Below are positions 7,797 to 15,643 of a DNA stretch of 35,186 nucleotides, piece after piece. The stretch's first letter is position 1, and the number at the start of each line of letters is the position of its first letter. The stretch comes from Burkholderiales bacterium. GTDB taxonomy: Bacteria > Pseudomonadota > Gammaproteobacteria > Burkholderiales > Usitatibacteraceae. The notes beneath the pieces are model-generated. The model did no database searches, was not told where the DNA came from, and saw only the letters and a program-made list of their open reading frames with translations. The position numbers and the translations under genes are program-made. Where the stretch lies: positions 1 through 35,186 of the forward strand of contig JAHCAK010000039.1 in assembly GCA_019634955.1 (NCBI GenBank). The letters are read 5' to 3'.

Positions 7797-9470
7797 ATGA
7801 ACCCTGCCACGACACGGCGGCTGCGGGCCGCCTTCGCCGCCGCCCTGCTCGCGCTCGCGGGCGCCTCCCACGCCGCCATCCAGTCGCAGTCGCGCAATGC
7901 CGCGGGCACGGTGGCGGCGGGCGGCACCTGGACGAACGCCAGCAATGCAGCCTCGATCAACGGCAGCTGCGCGCTGGGCGACGGGTCCACCTCGACCTCG
8001 CTCACGCTCACCAACTGGGGCTTCTCGATCCCGGCCGGGGCCACCGTGCTCGGCGTGACGGTGCGTTCGGTCTCCTCGTTCAACGACGTCTCCACGCAGG
8101 ACCGCATCCGCCTCGTGAAGGCCGGCGCGCAGACCGGGAACTTCAAGACCCTCAACGGGCCGGGCAGCACGAGCGTCCCGAACTGCGGCAACCCGATCGG
8201 CGGCGGGCAGGGCCTGACGGTGGGCGGCGCGGCGGACCTGTGGGGCGCGACGCTCACGCCCGCCGAAGTGAACGCCACGAACTTCGGCGTCTTCTACGAC
8301 AACGACTTCTCCAACACGGCAGTGGACGGCGTGGACATCACCGTCACCTACAACGACAACGTGTCGGTGACCGTGACCCCGAGCGCCGGGCCCCACGGCG
8401 CCATCGCCCCGAGCACGCCGCAGTCGGTGGTCACGGGGACGACCACGCAGTTCACCGTCACGCCCGACCCGGGCTACTACGCCACCGTGGGCGGCACCTG
8501 CGGCGGCTCGCTCGCGGGCACGACCTACACCACGAACACGATCACGAGCGCGTGCACGGTGGCGGCGACCTTCCTGCCGGTAGTCCGCGGCGACACCGGC
8601 GGCGACGGCCGCGCCGACCTCTTCTGGCGCGAGGCCGCGCCCGGCACGGGGCTGTCGTGGTGGGCGATGAACGGCGCCGCGGCGGGCGCCGCGAGCTACT
8701 TCGCGGTGGGCTCGGAATGGCAGGTGGCGGACGTGGGCGACCTGGACGGCGACCGCAAGGCCGACATCGTCTGGCGCCGCGGCACGGACGGCGCGACCTA
8801 CCTGTGGCGGCTGGACGGCCTCGCGCCGGCCGCCTTCGCCGACCTCGGCATCCTCGACCCGGCCGCGTGGACCCTCGTGGGCGCGGCCGACCTCGACGGC
8901 GACGGGCGCGCGGACCTCGTCTGGCGCGGCGCCGACGGCACGGTGTACGGCTGGCTCATGAACGCCGGCGCCATCGCCTCGCAGGGCGTCATCGGCAATC
9001 CCGGCGCCGGCTGGGCCATCGTCGACCTCGCGGACATGGACGGCAACGGCCGCGCGGATCTCGTGTTCCGCAACGCCGCCTCCGGGCAGGTGTTCGTGTG
9101 GTTCATGAACGGGCTGGCGCTCGCCTCGGCGGCCTCCCCGGGCACGCTCGACCCCGCCACCTGGCAGCTCCTCGCGGCGGCCGACTTCAGCGGCGACGGC
9201 AAGGCCGACCTGCTCTGGCGTTCGTCGGCGGGCGACACCTGGGTGTGGGTGATGAACGGCGCTTCCTTCGTCTCCGGCGCCTCGATCGGCAATCCCGGCG
9301 CCGGGTGGACGATCCGCTCGGTGGCCGATTTCGACGGCGACGGCAAGGCCGACCTGGTGTGGCGGCACACGGACGGCACCACCTACTACTGGAAGATGAA
9401 CGGCGCGGCCGTGTCGTCGGCCACGCCGGTCGCCAACCCGGGGGGCACCTGGCAGGTGATCGCGCCCTGA
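7797..9470 (+). CDS. Secreted protein: unnamed beta-sandwich, InlB-type repeat domain, C-terminal six-repeat FG-GAP propeller
   Basis: Predicted exported protein of 557 aa. The ATG at 7797 has GGAGG ten bases upstream. An ATG at 7734 is in frame but would add 21 basic residues before the signal peptide, which ends Ala-Ser-His-Ala. Residues about 26-185 form a Ser/Thr/Asn-rich, probably all-beta domain with GFSIPAGATVLGV, DRIRLVKAG and NATNFGVFYDND as landmarks. I cannot give it a family name. Residues about 189-262 look like a divergent InlB B-repeat (VTVTPSAGPHGAI ... CTVAATF). The six FG-GAP repeats occupy about 264-557 and end NPGGTWQVIAP. Its last two repeats are about 80 % identical to those of the CHRD protein at 15644. 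Substrate or partner is unknown. Confidence 0.88.
   Translation: MNPATTRRLRAAFAAALLALAGASHAAIQSQSRNAAGTVAAGGTWTNASNAASINGSCALGDGSTSTSLTLTNWGFSIPAGATVLGVTVRSVSSFNDVSTQDRIRLVKAGAQTGNFKTLNGPGSTSVPNCGNPIGGGQGLTVGGAADLWGATLTPAEVNATNFGVFYDNDFSNTAVDGVDITVTYNDNVSVTVTPSAGPHGAIAPSTPQSVVTGTTTQFTVTPDPGYYATVGGTCGGSLAGTTYTTNTITSACTVAATFLPVVRGDTGGDGRADLFWREAAPGTGLSWWAMNGAAAGAASYFAVGSEWQVADVGDLDGDRKADIVWRRGTDGATYLWRLDGLAPAAFADLGILDPAAWTLVGAADLDGDGRADLVWRGADGTVYGWLMNAGAIASQGVIGNPGAGWAIVDLADMDGNGRADLVFRNAASGQVFVWFMNGLALASAASPGTLDPATWQLLAAADFSGDGKADLLWRSSAGDTWVWVMNGASFVSGASIGNPGAGWTIRSVADFDGDGKADLVWRHTDGTTYYWKMNGAAVSSATPVANPGGTWQVIAP
9177..9470 (+). repeat. Near-identical propeller module, copy 1 (repeats 5-6)
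   Basis: A 294-base segment encoding repeats 5 and 6 and the stop. It aligns without gaps to 15255-15548 and 17282-17575. By hand, about 77 of 97 residues agree with the 17282 copy. The shared run GDTWVW-x-M-N-G-A-S-F-V-S-G marks this module. Confidence 0.75.
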
Positions 9471-9474
9471 CCCG

Positions 9475-9500
9475 CGCGCCCGGCGAAGGTGCCGGGCGCG
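9475..9500 (+). terminator. Intrinsic terminator after the 7797-9470 gene
   Basis: CGCGCCCGGC and GCCGGGCGCG form a perfect 10-bp stem with loop GAAGGT, four bases after the stop codon. TTTACCGTTT follows. This is the best terminator in the window, and it shows that the next gene is separately transcribed. Confidence 0.75.
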
Positions 9501-9509
9501 TTTACCGTT

Positions 9510-9515
9510 TATCCT
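9510..9515 (+). promoter_or_regulatory. Putative -10 element for a leaderless or near-leaderless FkbM gene
   Basis: TATCCT ends seven bases before the ATG at 9522, so initiation at the usual distance would place the RNA start at or beside the start codon. No ribosome site is visible before the ATG and no clear -35 box is seen. Confidence 0.35.
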
Positions 9516-9521
9516 TGCGGG

Positions 9522-10283
9522 ATGATCTGGCCCTTCACCCGCAAGCCCGCCGCCGTGGCGGAGCACCGCACCGACTACGAGGCGATGCTCCAGTCCTTCT
9601 ACGAATCCTTCCTCCGCCCCGGCGACACCTGCGCGGACGTGGGCGCGCACACCGGGCGGCACGCCTTTCCCATGGCGGCGAAGGTGGCGCCGGGCGGGCA
9701 CGTCCACGCCTTCGAGCCCATCCCCGCCTGCCAGCAGGCCCTCCGCGAGGGCTGCGCCGCGCGTCCCGAAGGCGCCGTCGTGACGCTCTACCCGATGGCG
9801 CTCGCCGACTTCGAGGGCTCGTCCGACTTCGTGCTCGTGAAGAACCTGCCGGAGTACAGCGGGCTCCGGGAGCGCGTCTACGACCAGCCCGTCGAGAAGG
9901 AGCACATCACCGTCGCCGTGAAGCGCCTCGACGACGTGCTGGGGGGGCTGGCGCGGCTTCGCTACGTGAAGATCGACGCCGAAGGCGGCGACTTCGGCAT
10001 CCTCAAGGGGGCGCGGACGCTGCTCGCGCGCCACGGGCCGATCGTCTCGTTCGAGTTCGGGATGAACTCGAGCGTGCAGTACGGCACGCAGCCCGTGGAG
10101 GTGTGGGACTTCCTCGCCGGCCTGGGCTACCGCGTCTTCGACATCCGCGGCCGCGAGCTGGGCCGCGAGGCCTTCGACGCGAGCGGCCGCGCACAGAAGG
10201 TGTGGGACTACGTCGCCGCCACCGCCGGTGACGCGGCGCTCGTCTCGCGCCACCTTGCCCGGATCAACGCCCGCGCCGCCTGA
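9522..10283 (+). CDS. FkbM-family SAM-dependent methyltransferase
   Basis: 253 aa, predicted cytoplasmic. The SAM-binding motif is DVGAHTGRHAF near residues 38-48, followed by HAFEPIPA. The FkbM signature YVKIDAEGGDFGILKGA lies in the second half. FkbM-type enzymes O-methylate hydroxyl groups on sugars, polyketides and glycans. The ATG at 9522 is preferred because an in-frame ATG at 9489 falls in the loop of the preceding terminator. It stands alone between two exported propeller proteins, 51 bases before the next start codon. Its acceptor cannot be read from the sequence. A glycan on the neighbouring exported proteins or a surface polysaccharide is inference. Confidence 0.88.
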   Translation: MIWPFTRKPAAVAEHRTDYEAMLQSFYESFLRPGDTCADVGAHTGRHAFPMAAKVAPGGHVHAFEPIPACQQALREGCAARPEGAVVTLYPMALADFEGSSDFVLVKNLPEYSGLRERVYDQPVEKEHITVAVKRLDDVLGGLARLRYVKIDAEGGDFGILKGARTLLARHGPIVSFEFGMNSSVQYGTQPVEVWDFLAGLGYRVFDIRGRELGREAFDASGRAQKVWDYVAATAGDAALVSRHLARINARAA

Positions 10284-10291
10284 CGGCGCGG

Positions 10292-10297
10292 TAGACT
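10292..10297 (+). promoter_or_regulatory. Putative -10 element of the M12-like metalloprotease gene
   Basis: TAGACT lies 37 bases before the ATG at 10335, just after the FkbM stop codon. The surrounding GGTAGACTG resembles GGTAGGATG before the methyltransferase gene at 22787. No -35 box is evident. Confidence 0.4.
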
Positions 10298-10334
10298 GCT
10301 GCCGCCCCCGCCCCGCCCTTCCCGGAGACCCTCC

Positions 10335-13331
10335 ATGCCCTTCCGCCGACTCGCCCTCGTCCTGGCCGCCCTGTGCACGAGCCTCGCCGCCGCCGCCGCG
10401 CCGGACATCCTCACGCCGCTGCCGCACCTCGCAGGCCAGAAGCGCTCGGCGATCGGCAAGAGCGAGGCCTTCCCGGTGCGCTTCAACGCGAAGGCGCTTC
10501 ACGGGATGGAGATCGGCTCGGAGGCGCACCTCGCTCTCCCGAACGGGAAAAGCTGGCCCATCACCTTCGACCGCTTCGAGCGGCACGAGGGCGGCATCGC
10601 CTCCTGGGTGGGGCAGGTCTCGGGGCTGGGCAAGGATTACCGCGTCATCGTCACGACGGGCCCCTCGGGGAGCTTCGGCAGCATCAACACGCCCGATGGC
10701 GAGTACCGCCTCGTGCCCGGCGAGGGCAACGACTTCCTCATCGACATGGCCGCGGAGCAGGCGCACCTCCGGATCATCCCGCAGCGCAACGACGGGCTCG
10801 TGCCGCCGGCGCACCTGCGGGTTCCCGTGCCGGTGGTGGACGAGACCTACACCGAGGCCGTGGTGCGCGAGACCGCCGAGTTCGGGCGGCCGAAGACCAA
10901 CAGCGTGATCGACCTGCTCATCGTCTACACCAACGGCTTCGCCAACAAGCTGGGCGCGAACCTCCAGACGCGGCTCAATTTCATGGTCACGCGGGCGAAC
11001 CAGACCTACGCGGACAGCGGCATCGCCATCACGCTGCGGCTGGTGGGCTCGGTGATGAAGAACTACTCCGACACCGCCGACGAGTGCGGCAGCACCTCGC
11101 TCAACGACATCACCAACGGCGCGGGCGTGTTCGCCGACATCGCGGCGCTGCGCAACTCGCTGGGCGCGGACATGGTCGCGCTGCAGCGCAGCGGCGACGA
11201 CTTCGGCGGCTGCGGCATCGCGTGGATCGGCGGCAGCGGGCAAGGCGGCACGGCCGGCGTCGCCGGCGACGCGAACATCATGTACTCGATGACCACCGGC
11301 TGCACGGCCGGCTGCGAGGTCGTCTTCATCCACGAGCTGGGCCACAACATGGGCAGCATGCACGACCGGCTCACCGTGATCTCGCAGGGCTCGGGCACGC
11401 TGGGCTACGGAGCCTTCAGCTACTCGTTCGGGCACGGCGCCTGCACCACGCTCGCCTGCGATTCCAACGTCACCTACTGCGTGAACCCGCGCTGCTCGCC
11501 GCTGAACGTGAATGTCGATTTCGGCACGGTGATGAGCTACCTGCAGCCGCGCGTCTACAAGTTCTCGAGCAACACGCTCGCCTGCGGCAACTCGAACCTG
11601 CCCTGCGGCATCGCCGTGGGCCAGCCCAACGAGTCGCACAACGTGTTCTCGATCAACCAGACGGCGCCGATCATCTCCGCGATGAAGCCCACGGTGTTCA
11701 CGGGCCTGCCGGGGACGCTCCAGTTCTCCGCGGCCGCCTACTCGGTGAGCGAGGGCAACGCGCTCCTCACGATCAGCGTCACGCGCGTGGGCGGCACGGC
11801 GGGCGCGGCCTCGGTGGCCTTCGCGACCTCCGACGGCACGGCCACGGCCGGGACCGACTACCTCGCGGCCGCCGGCACGCTGAACTGGGCCGACGGCGAC
11901 GCCGGGAGCAAGACCTTCAACGTGACGATTCTCGCCGACGCGGTCACCGAGGGCACCGAGAGCTTCAACCTCGCGCTCACGGGCGTCACCGGCGCGGCGC
12001 TGGGCGGGCCGTCCACCGCGACCGTCTCGATTCTCGAGCCGTGGCCGGTGGGCGGCGCCTTCCCGGCCGGCTGGGCGACCTCGGCGGGCGCGAACGCCGG
12101 CTGGGCGGTGGCGGGCGACTCCACCTTCGAGGGCGCGGCCTCGCTCAAGTCGGGGGCGATCGGCAACAGCCAGCGCGCCGACGTGGAAGTGACGGCGGCG
12201 ACCCAGGCAGGCACCGTGAGCTTCGCGCGCCGCGTGAGCAGCGAGTCCAACTTCGACTTCCTGCGCTTCTACCTCGACGGCGTGCTGCAGGGCGAGTGGA
12301 GCGGCGCCATCGACTGGAGCGTCGTCTCCTATCCCGTCGCCGCGGCCGGCGTGCACACCTTCCGCTGGTCGTACCAGAAGGACGAGAGCGTGGCCGGCGG
12401 CCTCGACGCCGCCTGGATCGACGCCGTGGCCCTGCCGCAGCTCATGCAGGCGCGCGCGGACGCCAACGCCGACGGCAAGAGCGACCTCTTCTGGCGCGAC
12501 GCCTCCGGGGGCCTGTCGTGGTGGCACATGAACGCCAACGCCATCGCGCAGGCGAACTACTTCTTCGTCGGGCCCGAATGGCAGGTGCGCGACGTCGCCG
12601 ACCTCAACGGCGACGGCAAGGCCGACCTCGTCTGGCGCCGCAGCTCCGACGGCGCCGCCTACCTGTGGACGCTCGACGGCATGACGATCACCGGCTTCGC
12701 CGACCTCGGCATCGTCGGGCTGGAGTGGACGCTCGTGGGCAGCGCCGACTTCAACGGCGACGGCAAGGGCGACATCCTGTGGCGCCGCAACGACGGCACG
12801 GTCTACGTGTGGCTCATGAACGGCGGCGCGATCACGGGCCAGGCCATCCTGGGCACCATCGGCAACGAGTGGCAGATCCAGGACATGGCCGACTTCGACG
12901 GCGATGGCAAGGCCGACATTCTCTGGCGGCGCGGCACCGACGGCACGCTCTACACCTGGTTCATGAACGGCACGGCGGTGAGCGCCCAGGCCACCGTGGG
13001 CGCCCTCGACCCGGCCGTATGGACCTTCGCGGGCGCCGGCGACTTCAACGGCGACCGCCGCGCCGACATCCTGTGGCGCTCCAGCACCGGCGAGCTCTAC
13101 CAGTGGTTCATGAACTGGCACGTGATCCAGGCGCAGGGCTCGCTCGGCAACCCGGGCCTCGACTGGAGCGTGGTCACCGCGGCGGGCGACTACAACGGCG
13201 ACTCGCGCGCCGACATCCTGCTGCGCCACACCAACGGCTCGATGTTCCTGTGGATGATGAACGCGGGCGCCATCGCTTCCAGCGGCCCTGTTTCCGCCCC
13301 GGGCGGGACGTGGGCCGTGGTCGCCCCCTGA
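10335..13331 (+). CDS. Secreted M12-like zinc metalloprotease with Calx-beta, jelly-roll-like and C-terminal six-repeat propeller domains
   Basis: Predicted exported zymogen of 998 aa. The ATG at 10335 has GGAG seven bases upstream. The signal peptide runs to about Ala22. Residues about 25-190 look like a propeptide. The catalytic domain, about 190-455, carries HELGHNMGSMHD at 333-344, which is the metzincin HExxHxxGxxHD zinc site with Glu334 as general base. VMSYL near 399-403 fits the Met-turn. Several Cys pairs suggest disulfides. Residues about 462-568 form a Calx-beta domain (YSVSEGN, AGTDY, TEGTESF). About 569-703 resemble a MAM-like or jelly-roll domain (FLRFYLDG). Residues 706-998 are the six FG-GAP repeats ending APGGTWAVVAP. 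It should cleave proteins outside the cytoplasm; the substrate is unknown. It converges on the next gene with only four bases between stop codons. Confidence 0.92.
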   Translation: MPFRRLALVLAALCTSLAAAAAPDILTPLPHLAGQKRSAIGKSEAFPVRFNAKALHGMEIGSEAHLALPNGKSWPITFDRFERHEGGIASWVGQVSGLGKDYRVIVTTGPSGSFGSINTPDGEYRLVPGEGNDFLIDMAAEQAHLRIIPQRNDGLVPPAHLRVPVPVVDETYTEAVVRETAEFGRPKTNSVIDLLIVYTNGFANKLGANLQTRLNFMVTRANQTYADSGIAITLRLVGSVMKNYSDTADECGSTSLNDITNGAGVFADIAALRNSLGADMVALQRSGDDFGGCGIAWIGGSGQGGTAGVAGDANIMYSMTTGCTAGCEVVFIHELGHNMGSMHDRLTVISQGSGTLGYGAFSYSFGHGACTTLACDSNVTYCVNPRCSPLNVNVDFGTVMSYLQPRVYKFSSNTLACGNSNLPCGIAVGQPNESHNVFSINQTAPIISAMKPTVFTGLPGTLQFSAAAYSVSEGNALLTISVTRVGGTAGAASVAFATSDGTATAGTDYLAAAGTLNWADGDAGSKTFNVTILADAVTEGTESFNLALTGVTGAALGGPSTATVSILEPWPVGGAFPAGWATSAGANAGWAVAGDSTFEGAASLKSGAIGNSQRADVEVTAATQAGTVSFARRVSSESNFDFLRFYLDGVLQGEWSGAIDWSVVSYPVAAAGVHTFRWSYQKDESVAGGLDAAWIDAVALPQLMQARADANADGKSDLFWRDASGGLSWWHMNANAIAQANYFFVGPEWQVRDVADLNGDGKADLVWRRSSDGAAYLWTLDGMTITGFADLGIVGLEWTLVGSADFNGDGKGDILWRRNDGTVYVWLMNGGAITGQAILGTIGNEWQIQDMADFDGDGKADILWRRGTDGTLYTWFMNGTAVSAQATVGALDPAVWTFAGAGDFNGDRRADILWRSSTGELYQWFMNWHVIQAQGSLGNPGLDWSVVTAAGDYNGDSRADILLRHTNGSMFLWMMNAGAIASSGPVSAPGGTWAVVAP

Positions 13332-13335
13332 GTCC

Positions 13336-14517
13336 CTAGGCCGAGGCCTCCACCACCAGCGCGACGCGGGGCACCCAGGCGGCCCCCGTCGCGCCGCCGT
13401 CGTGGCGGTCGATGCCGCGCAGCGGCGCGTGCGCCGACTCGCCGAAGGCGGCACGCACGACCCTTGCGAACCCCGCCAGCCGCAGCGTCTGCGCCAGCGT
13501 GGCGAAGTCGTACAGGAAGCGGTGGCCGTCCATGTGGAAGCCGTTGTTGATCATGATGGCCGGCGTGAACGCCTCGCCGGGCGCGAGCCGCCCGTAGGGG
13601 TCGCGCGTCTCGCCCACGTGGCGCAGGCGGTGCGGAAGCTGCACCTTCTCCCAGTCGGCGAAGGCGAGCTCGTTGCGGTAGAGAGCGACCACGCTCTCGA
13701 GATCCGGCACCTGGATGCGCAGGACGCCCGCGGGCGAGAGCACGCGGCGGCACTCGCGCGCCATCGCCAGCCCTTCCTGGCGCGTGAAGTGCTCGAAGAA
13801 CTGCTCGGAGGCGACGAAGTCCATCGAGGCGTCCGGCAGCGCAGCCAGCGCCTCGAACACGTCGAGGCGGATGACGCGCGGGTCCTCGGGCGCGTCGTAG
13901 TGGCGGCCGTCGCCGCCGTCCACGTTGATCCAGCCCTCCAGTGGGAACCCGCCGGCGCCGAGGTTCAGCTTGCGCGAGCCCGCGGCGCGAAGCCGCGCCA
14001 ACTCCCCGTCGCGCCGGTGGCCTTCGAGCTCGCGGTCGGCGAGCCGGGCTTCCCCGCCGGGCAGCGGGCCGCCAAGGCGCACCAGCCGCGCGTCGAGCCA
14101 CACGCCCCACCCGCAGTCGCCGGCCTTCTCCGGCGCGGCCTCGAGGCGAAGCGCGCGGCCCGCGCGGCCCGCCTCCAGGACAACGGCGCCCTCGTGCCAG
14201 CGGCGCTGCGCCGGGTCGGCGGCGTCCACCGTCGCGGCGAACCGTTCCTCGCCGTCCACGAGCGCGCGGAAGCGCGTCGGCACGAAGCCCGCGCGGCCCC
14301 AGGTATCGGGCAGCAGCCCGTAGCGGAAGCCGAAGTGCAGGGCCTCGCCCGGCAGCGTGAACGCGAGCGCGTGGCCGGGGGCGGCGTAGAGGCCGGCGGC
14401 GTGCCGCTCGCCGACGGCCACGGTGAGGGTGCCGGTGGGCCCCGGTGCCGCGGGCGCCGCCAGGCCGAAGCCCGCCCGGAAGCGCGCGGCGAGGTCGATG
14501 CAATCGATGATCTTCAT
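13336..14517 (-). CDS. Class I SAM-dependent methyltransferase with N-terminal beta-sandwich domain
   Basis: 393 aa from ATG 14517, predicted cytoplasmic. An in-frame ATG at 14562 is possible, but it lies inside the putative promoter. Residues about 20-150 are beta-rich, with FRALVDGEERF and RRWHEGAVVLE, a pattern like the sugar-binding or jelly-roll modules attached to carbohydrate enzymes. The methyltransferase part starts near RKLNLGAGGFPLEGWINVD, with FFEHFTRQEG and RRVLSPAGVLRIQVPD, as in predicted methyltransferases of polysaccharide loci. It is the only - strand gene in the secreted array. It converges on the protease gene and diverges from the bare-propeller gene. The acceptor is not identifiable. 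Confidence 0.85.
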   Translation of the reverse strand: MKIIDCIDLAARFRAGFGLAAPAAPGPTGTLTVAVGERHAAGLYAAPGHALAFTLPGEALHFGFRYGLLPDTWGRAGFVPTRFRALVDGEERFAATVDAADPAQRRWHEGAVVLEAGRAGRALRLEAAPEKAGDCGWGVWLDARLVRLGGPLPGGEARLADRELEGHRRDGELARLRAAGSRKLNLGAGGFPLEGWINVDGGDGRHYDAPEDPRVIRLDVFEALAALPDASMDFVASEQFFEHFTRQEGLAMARECRRVLSPAGVLRIQVPDLESVVALYRNELAFADWEKVQLPHRLRHVGETRDPYGRLAPGEAFTPAIMINNGFHMDGHRFLYDFATLAQTLRLAGFARVVRAAFGESAHAPLRGIDRHDGGATGAAWVPRVALVVEASA

Positions 14518-14540
14518 GTGCGGAATGAATGCGAGCGCGC

Positions 14541-14546
14541 GACAAT
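14541..14546 (+). promoter_or_regulatory. Putative -10 element of the bare-propeller gene
   Basis: GACAAT lies 36 bases before ATG 14583. It almost coincides with the -10 candidate of the divergent methyltransferase on the other strand. No -35 box is clear. Confidence 0.3.
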
Positions 14547-14569
14547 GGTCCACCAGCGTCATTCGCCAA
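14542..14569 (-). promoter_or_regulatory. Putative divergent promoter of the 13336-14517 methyltransferase
   Basis: On the - strand, TTGGCG (14569-14564) and CATTGT (14547-14542) are 16 bases apart. Transcription would begin near 14535, upstream of ATG 14517. The two promoters of this 65-base divergent gap overlap, so the two genes might compete or be co-regulated. Confidence 0.35.
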
Positions 14570-14582
14570 TGGGAGAACGTTC

Positions 14583-15548
14583 ATGATCGCACGCGGCCTC
14601 GCTCGTTTCCTTTACCTGTTGCTCGCCCTTGCCGTCCCCGAGGCCGGGGCGCTGCCGCCGGTGCCCGCCGACTCGAACGGCGACCGCCGGTCGGAGCTCC
14701 TGTGGCGCGCGGTGCCGCCCGCGACCGGCGTGTCGTGGTGGATCGTGAACGGCGCCGCGGTCACCGCCTCGGCCTACCACGAGGCCGGCCAGGAATGGCA
14801 CGTCGCGGCCGCGGCCGACGTGACGGGCGACGGCAAGAGCGACCTCGTGTGGCGGCGCACGAGCGACGGCGCCGCCTTCCTGTGGATCCTCGACGGCACC
14901 ACGCCGACGGCCTTCGTGGACATCGGCATCGCCGGCGGCTACCAATGGGAACTCGCGGGCGCAGGCGACCTCGACGGCGACGGCGACGCGGACCTCGTGT
15001 GGCGCAAGTCCGACGGGCTGGTGTGGACCTGGCTGATGCAGGCCGGCGCCATCGCGTCCCAGCAGTCCTTTCTTGGCCTGGACCCCGGCTGGCCCATCCG
15101 TGCCGTGGCCGACATGGACGGCGACGGCAAGGCGGACCTCGTGTTCCACCAGGCGATCACCGGGGAGGTGGTGGTGTGGTTCATGGATGGCCAGGTCGTG
15201 CGGGGCGCCTCGATCGCCGGCGCGCTGCCCCCGGCGGAATGGACGCTCGCCGCCGCCGCCGACGCGAATGGCGACGGCCGCGCCGACCTCATCTGGCGCC
15301 ACGCGTCGGGCGACACGTGGGTTTGGCTCATGGACGGCGCCTCGTTCGTGTCGGGCGCGTCCCTCGGCAACCCGGGCACGGCGTGGTCGATCGGCGCCGT
15401 GGGCGACTTCGACGGCGACGGCCGCGCCGACCTCGTCTGGCGGCACACGGACGGCTCCCTGTACTTCTGGAAGCTCGACGGTGCCGCGGTGAGCGCGATG
15501 CAGCCGCTGCCCGATCCCGGCGCGACCTGGCAGTTGACAGGGCCCTAG
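14583..15548 (+). CDS. Secreted stand-alone six-repeat FG-GAP propeller protein
   Basis: Predicted exported protein of 321 aa. The ATG at 14583 has GGGAGA six bases upstream. A signal peptide of about 22 residues (MIARGLARFLYLLLALAV...) is followed almost at once by repeat 1 at residue 29. The rest is exactly six repeats of about 48 aa, each with D-x-x-G-D-(G/R)-x-(A/S)-(D/E)-L and an aromatic W-x-W or W-x-x-(N/D)-G segment, ending DPGATWQLTGP. This is the common C-terminal domain of its neighbours with no cargo, so the domain can evidently fold and be exported alone. Calcium binding by the D-x-D-G-D-G loops is expected from the family but not shown. Its role is unknown. Confidence 0.9.
   Translation: MIARGLARFLYLLLALAVPEAGALPPVPADSNGDRRSELLWRAVPPATGVSWWIVNGAAVTASAYHEAGQEWHVAAAADVTGDGKSDLVWRRTSDGAAFLWILDGTTPTAFVDIGIAGGYQWELAGAGDLDGDGDADLVWRKSDGLVWTWLMQAGAIASQQSFLGLDPGWPIRAVADMDGDGKADLVFHQAITGEVVVWFMDGQVVRGASIAGALPPAEWTLAAAADANGDGRADLIWRHASGDTWVWLMDGASFVSGASLGNPGTAWSIGAVGDFDGDGRADLVWRHTDGSLYFWKLDGAAVSAMQPLPDPGATWQLTGP
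15255..15548 (+). repeat. Near-identical propeller module, copy 2 (repeats 5-6)
   Basis: A 294-base segment that aligns without gaps to 9177-9470 and 17282-17575. It encodes GDTWVWLMDGASFVSGASLG and the final DPGATW repeat. Confidence 0.72.
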
Positions 15549-15568
15549 CGGGATCGCGGCCATCGCGG

Positions 15569-15574
15569 AATAAT
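15569..15574 (+). promoter_or_regulatory. Putative -10 element of the CHRD/propeller gene
   Basis: AATAAT matches the sigma-70 -10 consensus at five of six positions and stands out in GC-rich sequence. The perfect TTGACA at 15534-15539 is 29 bases away, too far to be its -35 box, and encodes part of the preceding protein. Confidence 0.45.
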
Positions 15575-15581
15575 CGCGTGC

Positions 15582-15620
15582 CCCCGGGTGTTCCCCCGGG
15601 GATGCGGGCGACCCGCCCGC
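15582..15620 (+). promoter_or_regulatory. Two hairpins in the leader of the CHRD/propeller gene
   Basis: CCCCGGG (15582-15588) pairs with CCCGGGG (15595-15601), and GCGGGCG (15604-15610) pairs with CGCCCGC (15614-15620). If transcription starts near 15581, both lie in a leader of about 60 bases just before the AAAGGAG ribosome site at 15631-15637. The first could instead help end the upstream transcript. No known riboswitch is recognised. Confidence 0.35.
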
Positions 15621-15643
15621 GCGAGCACCGAAAGGAGAACGCG

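Noticed and set aside
3663-13454. A - strand open frame of more than 3200 codons antisense to three secreted proteins
   Set aside because: Its translation is low-complexity Arg/Ala/Val/Gly/His-rich sequence with no domains. It is the expected shadow of GC-rich third codon positions opposite repeats of D-G-D-G codons, and the + strand genes have signal peptides, domains and ribosome sites.
15534-15539. Perfect TTGACA -35 box
   Set aside because: It encodes part of the preceding protein's conserved end and is 29 bases from AATAAT, too far for a normal promoter.
14423-15643. Upstream extension of the CHRD protein's reading frame
   Set aside because: This part is an out-of-frame shadow of the bare-propeller gene. 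The ATG at 15644 has AAAGGAG and a clear signal peptide.
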